DNA of 64,000 nt from Robiginitomaculum sp. (GCA_021776525.1 JAJFFT010000004.1:62001-126000); one strand, 5' to 3'. Numbered from the stretch's first letter, positions 8,814-18,814 are shown. Numbers and translations: made by a program. The notes: generated from the sequence alone by a model not told the origin.

Positions 8814-9100
8814 GTGTCCCAGCCTCGTGTCGTATTATCCCCGGTTAACCTTATCACAGACCGCCGAAAATTGACATGTGGTAATCGTGTATGATGAACA
8901 GGTTGTCGTCGGTATGTAACAGATTCACACTTCCGGCCTGGTCCGGGACAGGCTTGAAGCGCCTGTTTCTCAGAGCGCCTTCCAGATGCATTCAATTTTC
9001 TGTGCAAGATCTGCGGGTTGCGGCGAGCCGCCATGAAATCGCTCTCTGTCTGCTTTGCGACATATCTGATGACCCGGCGCGGCCAGAAAATAAACGAGGG
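8814..9100. other. Intergenic region, no gene seen
   Basis: The 287 bp between the repeat-module gene and flgL hold no supported gene. A GGTTAACC palindrome (8843-8850) lies just upstream of the repeat-module gene start and may belong to its promoter. I see no clear terminator for flgL. Confidence 0.4.
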
Positions 9101-10027
9101 CTAGCGCAGGAAATTCAGAAGTGACAGGCTGCTGAGTATAGAGAAGGTTTGCGCCGATGCCTGGACGGCGGTTTGGGCTTGCGAAAGTCGCGTGGCCGCC
9201 TCGGCCAGATCCACATCTTCAATTTCACCAACCACCTGTTTTAACAAAAACTGTTGGTCTTCGGCGCGGGTAATGGCGCTTTCGACGCGGCCTTGTAAAA
9301 GGCCGTTTTTACCCACAGTTGTGTTTACGCCATCTGCGGCACTGATAATGTTGGCGATCGTGCCTTGCAAGAAGGTCTTCTGGGCTGCTGTTAATGTTGC
9401 GCCAAACGGCCCGTTGACCCCGTCATTATAATCCTTGATGGATTTGATGACGGTGATGATATCGGTACCCACATCATCAGCCAGAAAACCAATTTCAACG
9501 GGGTTTCCTTCATCGACACGGACGGTGGCCTTGACTTTGGTGTTGTCAAAAACATCGGACACTGCGGCTGCGGCGCCCAGCTCGTTCAGGGTTTTAATAT
9601 TCACGGGCGGTGTATCAACGCGGCTGCCGCCAAATAATGACCGGCCGGCATAGGTTTGGTTAAGGCCGTTTAAGGCCCGCCCAAACACCGATTCCAGTTG
9701 CTGGATCAGTGTAATGCCAGAATCCAGCGCAATGGCATCCACCACGGCCTGGCGTAAATCATCGGCGGCCCCAGATACTTCATTAAGGGCCAGATCCTGT
9801 GTTGCCAGTCGGCCGGTGACTTCCTTGCTGGCTTGCAGATAGCTTTCGGTACGTGAAGTCAGGGTGTGGGCGGCGCTCAACGAGCCTAATTGCTGGGCCA
9901 GGCCCTTAAGGTCACTGGCCTTTTTACCGCTGGATACCTGTCTTTGTGCCGTAACCAGATCGCTTTGATTGCGTAACAATTCAGTCAGGGCAACCTGGTT
10001 GGAAACATTGGTGGCGATACGGGACAT
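9101..10027 (-). CDS. flgL: Flagellar hook-filament junction protein FlgL
   Basis: The 308-aa protein has flagellin-type N- and C-terminal coiled-coil ends (MSRIATNVSNQVALTELLRN at the start, AATRLSQAQTAVQASAQTFS at the end) around a short variable domain. This is the layout of FlgL/HAP3, which joins the hook to the filament. It lies 31 bp downstream of flgK on the same strand, in the usual flgK-flgL order, so it is transcribed from the sigma-54 promoter upstream of flgK. Flagellins have the same end domains, but the position after flgK decides for FlgL. Confidence 0.93.
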   Translation of the reverse strand: MSRIATNVSNQVALTELLRNQSDLVTAQRQVSSGKKASDLKGLAQQLGSLSAAHTLTSRTESYLQASKEVTGRLATQDLALNEVSGAADDLRQAVVDAIALDSGITLIQQLESVFGRALNGLNQTYAGRSLFGGSRVDTPPVNIKTLNELGAAAAVSDVFDNTKVKATVRVDEGNPVEIGFLADDVGTDIITVIKSIKDYNDGVNGPFGATLTAAQKTFLQGTIANIISAADGVNTTVGKNGLLQGRVESAITRAEDQQFLLKQVVGEIEDVDLAEAATRLSQAQTAVQASAQTFSILSSLSLLNFLR

Positions 10028-10058
10028 TGAATTTTCCTCGATAAATGCGGCCCAGAGT

Positions 10059-12185
10059 CTAGATGACGGACAACAGGGTGTCGTTCAGCTCTTTGGCGGC
10101 CTGAATAAGACGCGCCGAAGCGTTATAGGATTGCTGGAACTGGGTCATCAAAGCCAGTTCTTCGTCGATATTGACCCCCTGGGCGTTGGACAGTCGTTCA
10201 TCGGCCTCATTACGCAATGCGCTGGCCGCCGCAGACTGGCGTTCGGCTCTGGCGGCGCGGCTGCCGACGTCGGTTGCAAAGCGTCCGGCAAAATCACTCA
10301 GGCTGCTGGCGACACCGGACAGTGATCCGGCGCTTTGAAAGCTGCGTGTGGTTTCAAGGGCGCGCGAAATGGCTTCGCCGCCCCGCCCGTCGCCCGCCCC
10401 AAGAACGATATCGCCAACCACAGTTGCGCCGCCCAGTTCCAATTGTGCCAACGCCAGCAAATCCGGGTTGGAAGCAATATCACTGCGTACCGCAAAGGCC
10501 GACGCCCTGGCACCGCGCACGCCATCGCCCAGACCAAAAATCTGCGTAAAGCTGAGGCCGGTTGTGCCGCGCGCTGTGGTGTCAGAATTGGGCTCAACGG
10601 TATAGCTTTCGGCGCCAACCGCGGGTGTCTGGACCAACGCGCCGTTGGCATCCAGCGAAAACGTCGCAAAACGTCCGATTCCGGTGGCAACATTGTTCAG
10701 TGAAGCCAGATAATCATCGATGCTGACCCCGGCCACAGGAACGCTGACTTGTGTGGCGACGCGACCATCCGGCCCGGTAACGGTAAAACTGACTGCACCG
10801 GCACCAAATCCATGGGCGTCGGTGCCACTGAGGCCGGTTTCAAACTGTGAGGGCCGGGCGCTGGTGATCAATTCGTTCAACCCAAAGAACTGGGCAAAAC
10901 TGCGTCCGGCACGGTCCGACGGCGTTGTTGCGTCTTGCACCAAAGACACGCCATTGGTGCCGGTGGCATCAATACGCAGCTCGCCATTGGTAAAACTAGC
11001 CGAACCAACGCCGGCCAAGGCTGTGTTCAATGCCCCTTGCAGGCCGCCAATTGTTGCCCCAAAGCCAACTGCAGCCCCGCCATCGACGCTTAAGGTTCCG
11101 GCATCAAAATCAACATCCACCCGCCGCACCAGCGCCCCGGCTGTATCAACCAGTGCGAGGCTGGTTTTGCCGGTAAAGCTCAGGGCATCGGCGCTAAGAA
11201 GGCCGGTATTGCGGCCGCGCAGAGAAGACGGCGCAGGAACAGAGGTGGCGTTGGTATGTGCGGCGTTCAACGCATCGGCTGTGCCCGCTGAAAATTCAGC
11301 CAGTTCCAGTACCAAAGCCGGTAATTCGGTATCGCGTAAGTCCAGATAACCGCGCAATGAGCCGCTTTTGAAATGTGATTGCAATTCCACCAGGCTGCCT
11401 GATGGCGTGCGGCCCTGGATGGGCGTATAGGTTTGTCCAAGATTGCCCGAACTGACATTGGGGCCTTCAATGGTCAATGGGAACTGGCCCAGCAATAAAA
11501 CCCCGTCTGAGGTTCGCAAAACGGCTGCTCCGCCTTCGGCGCGGTCCACTTTGATGTCAATAATTTCAGATAATTCGGTGATCAGTGCCGCCTGGCGATT
11601 TTCCGCACCGGTTGAATCGCCTTGAATACGACCGCGGGCAATATCGTCATTAAGCGTATCGATCTGTTGGATCAACGTATTGGCGCGATCAATGCTAAAG
11701 CCGATCTGGCGCTGGGATTCAGATCTGGCGCTTAATAATTCGCCTTCCAGGCGGGTAAACTCATCAAACAGGAATTGTACGTCGGTCACCGCAGTCAGGC
11801 GGCGCACCCCGGATGCCGGGTCCAGCGCCGCAGAGCCTATTTCCGCAAAGGCGCTGTTCAAACGTGCAAACAATGATCCGGCATCATCCAAAGTACCAAA
11901 CTGGGCCTGTACCCGGTCCAACAATGTCGAACGGGCCTCGCCGGCGGCGGCATCGCCATTGGCACTTAACGAGGTGGCAAACAAAAAACGGTCAGTGATC
12001 CGTGTCAAACTGGCCGCATCAACACCCAGCCCGGCCCCGACAACATTACGTGATATAATATTGGCTTCGGTTCGTGCATAGGCGGCGGTGTTGACGTTAC
12101 TGATATTGGACGAGGCCGAACGCAAGCCCAGCTGTGCTGCGCTGAGGCCCGACAGGGCGTTACCAAGAATTGTGCTGATAGACAT
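10059..12185 (-). CDS. flgK: Flagellar hook-associated protein FlgK
   Basis: The 708-aa product is HAP1, the first hook-filament junction protein. It starts with the flagellar rod/hook N-motif (SGLSAAQLGLRSASSNISNVNTAAYART, broken here only by short gaps) and ends with the C-terminal rod/hook motif (VNIDEELALMTQFQQSYNASARLIQ). Its large middle part is the variable FlgK region. The gene heads flgK-flgL on the minus strand. A near-consensus sigma-54 promoter lies 179 bp upstream, so it belongs to the late flagellar class. Confidence 0.95.
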   Translation of the reverse strand: MSISTILGNALSGLSAAQLGLRSASSNISNVNTAAYARTEANIISRNVVGAGLGVDAASLTRITDRFLFATSLSANGDAAAGEARSTLLDRVQAQFGTLDDAGSLFARLNSAFAEIGSAALDPASGVRRLTAVTDVQFLFDEFTRLEGELLSARSESQRQIGFSIDRANTLIQQIDTLNDDIARGRIQGDSTGAENRQAALITELSEIIDIKVDRAEGGAAVLRTSDGVLLLGQFPLTIEGPNVSSGNLGQTYTPIQGRTPSGSLVELQSHFKSGSLRGYLDLRDTELPALVLELAEFSAGTADALNAAHTNATSVPAPSSLRGRNTGLLSADALSFTGKTSLALVDTAGALVRRVDVDFDAGTLSVDGGAAVGFGATIGGLQGALNTALAGVGSASFTNGELRIDATGTNGVSLVQDATTPSDRAGRSFAQFFGLNELITSARPSQFETGLSGTDAHGFGAGAVSFTVTGPDGRVATQVSVPVAGVSIDDYLASLNNVATGIGRFATFSLDANGALVQTPAVGAESYTVEPNSDTTARGTTGLSFTQIFGLGDGVRGARASAFAVRSDIASNPDLLALAQLELGGATVVGDIVLGAGDGRGGEAISRALETTRSFQSAGSLSGVASSLSDFAGRFATDVGSRAARAERQSAAASALRNEADERLSNAQGVNIDEELALMTQFQQSYNASARLIQAAKELNDTLLSVI

Positions 12186-12363
12186 CTATTGAACCCTTAC
12201 CGGCAGGACTTGCCGCCTTTGTGGTGTTTTTTTCCGGTGTGATAGGGACATTATAGATGCAGGGCATAACAAGGGATGCGCTGTAACGTTCTGAATTATC
12301 AGTGATAAATTCATTTTCATCTGTAATGTCCAAAATCCATGCGGATTAACCATAAGTGTACAT

Positions 12364-12379
12364 AGCAAGGGGCGGGCCA
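12364..12379 (-). promoter_or_regulatory. Sigma-54 promoter for flgK-flgL
   Basis: Read on the minus strand this is TGGCCCGCCCCTTGCT, which matches the -24/-12 consensus TGGCACG-N4-TTGCW except at one position. It is 15/16 identical to the plus-strand site at 12551. Transcription would begin near 12352 and leave a leader of about 165 nt before flgK. Confidence 0.85.
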
Positions 12380-12550
12380 CTTGCCGGAATAACGGATATT
12401 GCAGGGCGGCGGATATCTGTGGCAGGGGCGGATTGACCCCGGCAAATTTGCGCAACTGGGCAGAAACGACCCGGTATTATGGCTAAGGCGCAGGTGATAA
12501 AAACAATGTAACTATTTGTTATAAAGGAATAATAATGAATTTTAATAAAC
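12380..12550. other. Region between divergent sigma-54 promoters
   Basis: About 170 bp separate the two promoters. The part near 12395-12470 is GC-rich (GGGCGGCGG, GGGGCGG, CCCCGGCAAATTTGCGC) and the rest is AT-rich, with an IHF-like character. An enhancer for the activator FlbD, encoded about 8 kb away, is expected here and could serve both promoters. I cannot define its exact bases. Confidence 0.45.
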
Positions 12551-12566
12551 TGGCCCGCCTCTTGCT
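12551..12566 (+). promoter_or_regulatory. Sigma-54 promoter for fliK-flgD-flgE
   Basis: TGGCCCGCCTCTTGCT fits the sigma-54 consensus at all positions but one, with GG and GC correctly spaced. Transcription would start near 12578, about 46 nt before the fliK start. It is arranged back to back with the flgK promoter. Confidence 0.87.
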
Positions 12567-12623
12567 GTGTTGAATGCGAAGATTATGCAAGCGCGTATGA
12601 GACGTGCAGTACAGGCGAGTTAA

Positions 12624-14369
12624 ATGAGTTTTGACCTGAATATATTGACGCTAACAGGAAACCCCGGCGGTAAAGCCGGTGGAGCCGTTGCGGGTGAGAC
12701 AGGGTCAAAAGCTGCGACAACACCGGGCGACAATGCATCTGCCTTTGCACAATTGTTAAAAGTTGATGATCAACCCCAGACCAATACCGCAAATGGCGTT
12801 ATATATGGTTTGCCTGGCGCAACGCCCGGCCCGGTCTTGCAAGATGCCGTGCCGGCTGGCCAAACGCAATTTTTCTCGCCTGAGAACACTCTGGTAGAGG
12901 GTGAACAGCCCGGACCGGAAGGCCTCATTACAAGTCTGGTGACAAATCTGGTTCAGGATTTTGATCTCACTCAGACCCCGGTTCCGCAAAGCATTCCTGG
13001 CGCAGACGTTCCACAAACAGCGACACCGGCGCTGTTGGCGAAACTTTTGGCAAACGCTGGCGGTGCAACGACTGCTCCGGTCATTACGGATACGCCACTG
13101 GCCTTGGTCGAGCCGCCCCTTACAGATGCGGACGGTAAAAACACCGGGACACCGCCTCTGGCAACGTCGCCGGGTGTGCGCACCGGGCTGATAGAGGTTG
13201 AGCAGACGGTCAAAACCATTTCACCGCAATTGCTGTCTGTTTCTCCGGGCACACAGACAGGTCCTGTAGTGGCTGAGCTGGCATCAAAAACGCCTCAGGC
13301 CCCTGTGTTGTCGACCTTGCCTGAAACATCAAACCAGCCGGTGATTACCGGTGCTACACCAGCTTCCACGCCCGCTGTGGCTTTGCCCAACGAGAACCCG
13401 GCCGTTCTGGCCAATGGAAATCCACGCGTCGACACCGGGCCGGTTGCGGCGCAGGCTAAACCTCAACCTCAACTTCAACCCCAACCCCAGAATGCTCAGA
13501 CGACACAGGCGCAAGCCGTGTTGGCCGCCGCGCAACAAGGTGAGCCGGCACCGCGCCTGCGTGCCTTTAATACCGAGGGTGCCAGTATCGCACCCAAAAC
13601 GGTAGGCGCGATAAAAGCAACATCAACAGGTGCGGTATCTCCGACCGGCACCCAGAGCACATCGCCGCAAAATACGGGGCAGGTTGCATCCAACACAATT
13701 TTGGCCCAGGCCAGTGGCGCCAATCCCTCGGGCTTATCGCCACTAGAAACACGCGGTTCTGATCTGAAATCCGTTGAGGCCAAGCCCTCCGGCTTACCCA
13801 CAACAGAGCTGGACCTTCGGGCCAGTGCGCAAACCCCGGACACAGCTCAAACAATAAAGACGGGTGTTGCTGGTCCTGTATCTGATGCCAAACACAATAC
13901 CCAAAGCGCGCATACGACGCCGCGACTTGATCAGGCGGGCCTCGCCTCATTTGCGGCATCATTGGCCCAAAAAATACAAGGTGGCAGCACAAAGTTTGAA
14001 TTACGCCTTGACCCCGCAGAGCTGGGCAAAGTGCAGATTAAACTGGAGGTCAGCGTGGATAACCGGGTCGAAGCCGTGGTCAGCACGCACCGCCCCGAAG
14101 TTTTGGCGGACCTGCAACGCGGTGCGGATGCCTTGCGCCGGGCGCTGTCCGAAGCGGGATTTGAACTTGGCTCAGACGGTTTGAGTTTTTCACTTGAACA
14201 GGGCGCCGAAGGTTTTACCGCAGAACAAGACAATAATACCGGTGCCGGACTGTCTGATCAGGCCAGACGCAATGAAGTTCTTGAAACTGCCACATCCATT
14301 CTGGCCGAGAGTGATCGCGGCTTTGGTTTGACACGCATCTTTGATGGCCGTGTTGACGTCAAGGTATAA
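12624..14369 (+). CDS. fliK: Flagellar hook-length control protein FliK
   Basis: The 581-aa protein has a long, low-complexity N-terminal part rich in Pro, Thr, Ala and Gln (residues 1-430), as expected for a molecular ruler. A compact C-terminal domain follows, with KFELRLDPAELGKVQIKLEV (about 450-470), the hallmark of the FliK hook-length domain that switches export specificity through FlhB. It is followed by flgD and flgE in one operon behind the sigma-54 promoter at 12551. The Pro/Gln tract (about 275-290) is a simple repeat (PQPQLQPQPQ). Confidence 0.92.
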   Translation: MSFDLNILTLTGNPGGKAGGAVAGETGSKAATTPGDNASAFAQLLKVDDQPQTNTANGVIYGLPGATPGPVLQDAVPAGQTQFFSPENTLVEGEQPGPEGLITSLVTNLVQDFDLTQTPVPQSIPGADVPQTATPALLAKLLANAGGATTAPVITDTPLALVEPPLTDADGKNTGTPPLATSPGVRTGLIEVEQTVKTISPQLLSVSPGTQTGPVVAELASKTPQAPVLSTLPETSNQPVITGATPASTPAVALPNENPAVLANGNPRVDTGPVAAQAKPQPQLQPQPQNAQTTQAQAVLAAAQQGEPAPRLRAFNTEGASIAPKTVGAIKATSTGAVSPTGTQSTSPQNTGQVASNTILAQASGANPSGLSPLETRGSDLKSVEAKPSGLPTTELDLRASAQTPDTAQTIKTGVAGPVSDAKHNTQSAHTTPRLDQAGLASFAASLAQKIQGGSTKFELRLDPAELGKVQIKLEVSVDNRVEAVVSTHRPEVLADLQRGADALRRALSEAGFELGSDGLSFSLEQGAEGFTAEQDNNTGAGLSDQARRNEVLETATSILAESDRGFGLTRIFDGRVDVKV

Positions 14370-14378
14370 GGAAAAGCA

Positions 14379-15059
14379 ATGCCAGTACTCAACGGATTAG
14401 GTCTTAATGTAGCGACGGCTCAGGCGCAAAGCGGTACCGCCAGCGCCGGGCTTGCCGACAATTTTGATACGTTTTTGACTTTGTTGACCGAACAATTGAA
14501 AAATCAAGACCCGCTCAGCCCGCTCGATTCAAACGAATTCGTTGGCCAGTTGGTACAATTTTCTGGCGTTGAACAGCAAATCAACCAGAACAAAAACTTG
14601 GAATCCTTGATCAATCTGAATGCCGCCAACTCTTCGACCGCGGCGGTGGGCTTCATTGGCAAGGAAGTTGATGTGCTGAGCACCTCATCAGATCTGGTTG
14701 GTGGCAGCGCACAATGGACCTATTCCAGCGAGACACAGGCCGAGTCCGTGACCATTCTGGTCAAGGATGCCAACGGGAAAATTGTTTTCCAATCCAGCGG
14801 GGAAACACAGACCGGAGATCAAACGTTTAACTGGGACGGCCGCGACAATTCCGGCACTTTGCTGGCTGATGGCCGTTATGACCTAGAGGTCAGCGCGCTT
14901 GATGAGGTCGGCAATCTTATTCCGACCAGGGTCACCTCGACCCTTATTGTCACCGGCGCAGACTTCTCCGGCACAGAACCGGCCCTGTTGGTCGGTAATA
15001 ATCGAATTTCTTTTGCAGATGTTCTGAGCGTGCGTGAACGCACAGCATCGGCAATTTAA
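14379..15059 (+). CDS. flgD: Flagellar hook-capping protein FlgD
   Basis: The 226-aa protein contains the conserved FlgD N-terminal segment FLTLLTEQLKNQDPLSPLDSNEF (split by the family's variable residues, about 30-52), which caps the growing hook. A C-terminal FlgD Ig-like/tudor region follows, with NWDGRDNSGTLLADGRYDLEV (about 150-170). It starts 9 bp after fliK with an AAGGAAAA ribosome site and precedes flgE, the normal hook-assembly order. Confidence 0.95.
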   Translation: MPVLNGLGLNVATAQAQSGTASAGLADNFDTFLTLLTEQLKNQDPLSPLDSNEFVGQLVQFSGVEQQINQNKNLESLINLNAANSSTAAVGFIGKEVDVLSTSSDLVGGSAQWTYSSETQAESVTILVKDANGKIVFQSSGETQTGDQTFNWDGRDNSGTLLADGRYDLEVSALDEVGNLIPTRVTSTLIVTGADFSGTEPALLVGNNRISFADVLSVRERTASAI

Positions 15060-15143
15060 GTCAAAGGGGGGTCCAGAATGGTGACCCTGTTCATACAGCA
15101 GAAGCTCCTCAACAAAAATAAATGAAAGCTATAGGAGCCATTT

Positions 15144-16526
15144 ATGTCACTTTATTCAGCACTGACCATCGGGGTTGCAGGACTGCGCGCCAATTCGTCG
15201 GCTTTGAGTGGTATTTCCAATAATATCGCCAACATCAATACAGTCGGTTTCAAACGGACCCGGGCGGATTTCTCATCTCTGGTCACATCAGCCAATATTA
15301 GCGCACTGGATTCAGGCGCGGGTGTGTCGGCTGGCTCACAGCGTTTGGTCGCAGAACAAGGGCAATTGCAACCCTCCAGCGCAACCACTGATCTGGGCAT
15401 TGCCGGCTCCGGGTTCTTTGTAGTTGGGACCGCTATTCAAAATGGCGCGTCGGATGATTCGTTGCGCTTCACACGTGCAGGCAGCTTTGCACCCGACGAA
15501 CAAGGGTTCTTGCGCAATTCAGCCGGGTATTACCTGCGTGGCTGGCCAGCACAGGCCACAGGCGGTTTTGTCACCAACGCATCGGACACGTCGGCGCTTT
15601 CGACAGTTAACATCGCATCAATCTCCGGTGCGGCAAAAGCCTCAACTTCTGTACAAATCAATGGCAATCTGAAGGCCAGCCAGGCCATCTCCGCTGCAGA
15701 GGCCACGTATGCGGCCGGGGCATCAGCCACTAACATGGCCTCCGGTGCCGTAACCCCTGACTTTGTGCGGACCATTCAGGTGTTTGACAGCCAGGGCGGT
15801 GTTCACAATGTCAATATGGCCTTTTTGAAGAGCAGTTCAGCGGCCAATACCTGGAATGCCGAGGTTTATGTAACACCTGCCTCTGATGTGGTCATCGGCG
15901 CGCCACTGGTTGATGGCCAATTGGCTACCGGTAATGTCGTCTTTGACGCCAATGGTCAATTTGACGCTGCCAGTTCCATGTCTCTTAATCTGGCCTTTGG
16001 TGCATCTTCTGCGGCGGCTCCGGCGGCCAGTGCCTTTAACTGGGCTTCCAGCCTGGGTATTAATGCACAAACTGTTGCCATCAATCTGGGTGCAGCCGGC
16101 TCAACCGGCGGTCTGACACAATACGATTCGTCTTCGGTGCTGGACTCGTCCATTGTTGATGGTGCCATCTTTGGCAGCCTTACCGGCGTTGATGTTGATG
16201 ATCAGGGCTTTGTCACGGCCAGTTTCTCCAACGGTATTATTCAGAAAATTTATCAATTGCCGCTGGCCACCTTCGTTAATCCAAATGGATTGAAGGCCGA
16301 AGACGGTGACGCATTCAGCCTCGCCAAAAACTCTGGCACGCTTAACCTTAAAGCAGCTGGCAACGGGGTTGGTAAAATCGGCTCCAAAACCCTGGAAGGT
16401 TCGAACGTCGATCTGGCCGAAGAGTTTACCAATTTGATCACCGTTCAGCGGGCTTATTCAGCGTCGTCAAAGATTATCACGACGGCTGATGAGATGCTCG
16501 ACGAGCTGATCAGGATCAAACGATAG
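15144..16526 (+). CDS. flgE: Flagellar hook protein FlgE
   Basis: The 460-aa product begins with the rod/hook N-terminal motif (SALTIGVAGLRANSSALSGI then SNNIANINTVGFKR) and ends with the FlgE C-terminal motif (EGSNVDLAEEFTNLITVQRAY). The D1/D2 domains lie between. It is the hook building block exported by the flagellar secretion system and capped by FlgD encoded just upstream. An AGGAG site precedes the start (TATAGGAGCC). A strong hairpin follows the stop. Confidence 0.95.
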   Translation: MSLYSALTIGVAGLRANSSALSGISNNIANINTVGFKRTRADFSSLVTSANISALDSGAGVSAGSQRLVAEQGQLQPSSATTDLGIAGSGFFVVGTAIQNGASDDSLRFTRAGSFAPDEQGFLRNSAGYYLRGWPAQATGGFVTNASDTSALSTVNIASISGAAKASTSVQINGNLKASQAISAAEATYAAGASATNMASGAVTPDFVRTIQVFDSQGGVHNVNMAFLKSSSAANTWNAEVYVTPASDVVIGAPLVDGQLATGNVVFDANGQFDAASSMSLNLAFGASSAAAPAASAFNWASSLGINAQTVAINLGAAGSTGGLTQYDSSSVLDSSIVDGAIFGSLTGVDVDDQGFVTASFSNGIIQKIYQLPLATFVNPNGLKAEDGDAFSLAKNSGTLNLKAAGNGVGKIGSKTLEGSNVDLAEEFTNLITVQRAYSASSKIITTADEMLDELIRIKR

Positions 16527-16536
16527 AGTTTTAGGT

Positions 16537-16567
16537 CCCCTCCAGCACTGAGCTGGAGGGGATTTAA
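16537..16567 (+). terminator. Terminator after flgE
   Basis: A perfect 10-bp stem CCCCTCCAGC/GCTGGAGGGG with a 5-nt loop (ACTGA) stands 11 bp after the flgE stop and is followed by ATTTAATT, a rather weak U-tract. It ends the fliK-flgD-flgE transcript. Confidence 0.8.
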
Positions 16568-16678
16568 TTAAAATTGCACACGAATTTTTTGGGAGGAATT
16601 CACCAGCTTCATTTTCCGGATGTTTAAGTTCTGCGGTTACGGTCACGACCAGAGGCAGAAAATGTCCGGTAAAAAAGT

Positions 16679-16966
16679 ATGGGAACGGGTGATATGGGCT
16701 ACGCAAGAAAAGCACGAGAAACATTGGTCATTGGTCCGGACGGCAGTCCGTTGACACTGGCAGATCTGCCAAAACCAGAAACACGGCGCTGGGTTATTCG
16801 CCGCAAGGCCGAAGTGGTCGCCGCTGTACGCGGCGGACTTCTGACCCTGGATGATGCCTGTAATCGGTATCGATTGACGGTTGAGGAATTCCTGGGTTGG
16901 CAGCAAATGATCGACCGACACGGTCTGGCTGGCCTGCGCACCACCAAAGTCCAGCAATACCGATAA
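16679..16966 (+). CDS. sciP: SciP, small CtrA-inhibitory protein (DUF1153)
   Basis: The 95-aa protein carries the DUF1153/SciP core: VIGPDGSPLTLADLP, then RRWVIRRKAEVVAAVRGGLL, then a helix-turn-helix-like LDDACNRYRLTVEEFLGWQ and the end RHGLAGLRTT. In Caulobacter SciP binds CtrA at its promoters and blocks CtrA-dependent transcription. The gene lies directly upstream of fliF, a typical CtrA target, as in Caulobacter. Neither start has a strong ribosome site, and the second ATG at 16694 (MGYARKAR) is an equally possible start. Confidence 0.9.
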   Translation: MGTGDMGYARKARETLVIGPDGSPLTLADLPKPETRRWVIRRKAEVVAAVRGGLLTLDDACNRYRLTVEEFLGWQQMIDRHGLAGLRTTKVQQYR

Positions 16967-16997
16967 TGGGCGCAAGTCCTAACCAAATCTAAACAAA

Positions 16998-17030
16998 AGA
17001 GCCAGTTGTTGACCTTCTGGCTCTTTTTTT
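16998..17030 (+). terminator. Rho-independent terminator after sciP
   Basis: The stem AGAGCCAG/CTGGCTCT with an 11-nt loop is followed by seven Ts. It isolates sciP from the fliF operon. Confidence 0.9.
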
Positions 17031-17060
17031 ATGCTTTTTCAGGCCGCTGAGACGGTTTCA

Positions 17061-17075
17061 TTAAGTATACGTTTA
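17061..17075 (+). promoter_or_regulatory. CtrA box upstream of fliF
   Basis: TTAAGTATACGTTTA fits the CtrA consensus TTAA-N7-TTAA with one mismatch and exact N7 spacing. It lies 64 bp before the GTG start of fliF, where class II flagellar operons of Caulobacter carry such a box. Confidence 0.7.
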
Positions 17076-17138
17076 CGACGTGATGGGAAATTCCTGCCTA
17101 GTGAAGTGCACAAATGTGCGTTTGAGGGTGGAAATCAC

Positions 17139-18812
17139 GTGAACGGTATTCTTAATACGTTGAATCAGTTTGGCCCGATGCGGTTAATCATCATTATGGG
17201 CGTTACCATTGGGGTCACTCTGGCTTTGATGACCATGGTGTTTCGTATCGGCTCACCGGAAAAGACTCTGCTGTATTCGGGCCTTGAGCTTAAGGAAGCG
17301 TCCGAGATCAGCGCCCGCCTTGATCAGATGGGTGTTGCCTATTCAGTAGGGGCCGGTGGTTCGACCATTATGGTGCCGCGTAAAAAGGTCGATACTGTCC
17401 GGATGGCCCTGGCGAGTGAAAATTTGCCGAGCTCGGGCTCTATGGGATACGAAATTTTCGACAAGACCGGGGCCATGGGACAAACCAGCTTTGCCCAGAA
17501 CATGGCGCAATTGCGCGCCTTACAGGGCGAGTTGGAACGCACCATTACATCATTGGATGGGATCAGCGCCGCCCGTGTATTACTGGTTTTGCCCAAACGC
17601 AGGCTTTTTGAACGTGATGCACAACAGGCCAAAGCCTCTGTAGTGGTGCGTCTTCAGGCCAATATTATCGGTGTGACGCAAACGCAGGCAATTCGTCAAT
17701 TAGTAGCCAGTGCTGTTCCCGGCCTTAAAGCCGGTGCCGTGACTGTGGCTGATGAGGGTGGTCGCGTTCTGGCCCGCCAGGACGAAGAGGGACAGTCCAG
17801 CGATATTGGCGCCGGACAACGGGCCGTTGTGGAAACTACTCTGGCCAAGAAAATTACCCATATGCTGGAACCAATCGCTGGCCCCGATGGCGTGCAGGTT
17901 CAGGTGAGTGTTGATCTGGACCTTGATCGCATTACAGAGCGTTCAACAGTGTATGACCCGGATAATCGTGTGGTTGTCTCCAGCGATACCACTGAAGAAA
18001 GTTCAGACCAAAGCGAAGGAAAAAACTCGGCCGCAGTCAGCGTGGCGCAAAATGTACCTGATGGTGATGCATCCGATACTGATGAAGCGGGCCAGTCCGC
18101 CGCCATCAGCTCGAAGACCAGCGAAATTCTTAACTACGGCAATTCGAAAACCGAACGTACGGTGATCCGCTCTTCAGGCGCGATGAAACGGCTTTCTGTG
18201 GCTGTTGTTGTTGATGGCACATTGGCAACAGACGAGGCCGGGGTGGAAACCTATACGCCGCGAACAGCCGAGCAAATGACAGAAATTGAGGCTCTGGTTA
18301 AAACCGCCATCGGGTTTGATGCCGAGCGCGGCGATTCGGTAACGGTGTCCAATGTGCGTTTTTCACGCCCTGCGCCCATAGGTGATGTGGCGAAACCCGG
18401 CATGTTCTCATTCAGTAAAGACGATGTCATGCGCGCTATTGAGTTGCTAATTCTGGCGATTGTTTCAATCGCCATGATGATTTTCATCGTCAAACCTTTG
18501 GTGTCTGGTATTGCCGCCGGTGGTGTTGGTCTCGGTGGCGCGCCAGCTCTGGCGGCGGCGGGTGGCGGGGCGCCGGTTTTGGTGTCCCCGGATACGGTGG
18601 TGCAGCAACTTCCCGCAAGCGTGGGCGGCGGCAGTACCGAGGTCGGGGCGCTACCCTCTCCCGAGCTTACAGCACATATGGAAGATACCATTGATGTCGC
18701 CAAAATCCAGGGGCAGGTGAAAGCCTCGTCGGTCAATAAAGTTGCAGAAATCGTTGAATCACATCCTGAAGAATCCATCTCGATTCTTCGGACCTGGCTT
18801 CACGAGGCTTAA
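17139..18812 (+). CDS. fliF: Flagellar MS-ring protein FliF
   Basis: FliF forms the inner-membrane MS ring of the basal body. I chose GTG 17139 because the product then begins [16 protein letters not shown] directly before the first membrane helix (about 15-35), with GGTGGA upstream. An in-frame ATG at 17031 would place the CtrA box inside the gene. The 557-aa protein has the ring-building motifs RBM1/2 ([20 protein letters not shown] and similar), a low-complexity acidic loop (about 310-350), a second membrane helix ([20 protein letters not shown], about 430-450) and a C-terminal FliG-binding tail. It is the first gene of fliF-fliG-fliH-fliN-flbD-flhA. Confidence 0.95.
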   Translation: MNGILNTLNQFGPMRLIIIMGVTIGVTLALMTMVFRIGSPEKTLLYSGLELKEASEISARLDQMGVAYSVGAGGSTIMVPRKKVDTVRMALASENLPSSGSMGYEIFDKTGAMGQTSFAQNMAQLRALQGELERTITSLDGISAARVLLVLPKRRLFERDAQQAKASVVVRLQANIIGVTQTQAIRQLVASAVPGLKAGAVTVADEGGRVLARQDEEGQSSDIGAGQRAVVETTLAKKITHMLEPIAGPDGVQVQVSVDLDLDRITERSTVYDPDNRVVVSSDTTEESSDQSEGKNSAAVSVAQNVPDGDASDTDEAGQSAAISSKTSEILNYGNSKTERTVIRSSGAMKRLSVAVVVDGTLATDEAGVETYTPRTAEQMTEIEALVKTAIGFDAERGDSVTVSNVRFSRPAPIGDVAKPGMFSFSKDDVMRAIELLILAIVSIAMMIFIVKPLVSGIAAGGVGLGGAPALAAAGGGAPVLVSPDTVVQQLPASVGGGSTEVGALPSPELTAHMEDTIDVAKIQGQVKASSVNKVAEIVESHPEESISILRTWLHEA

Positions 18813-18814
18813 GG

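Noticed and set aside
8870-8895. TTGACA followed by TATGAT as a plus-strand promoter
   Set aside because: The spacing is only 13 bp, and no plus-strand gene follows.
12186-12455. 89-aa minus-strand frame upstream of flgK
   Set aside because: It covers the sigma-54 promoter and the leader of flgK and shows no protein features.
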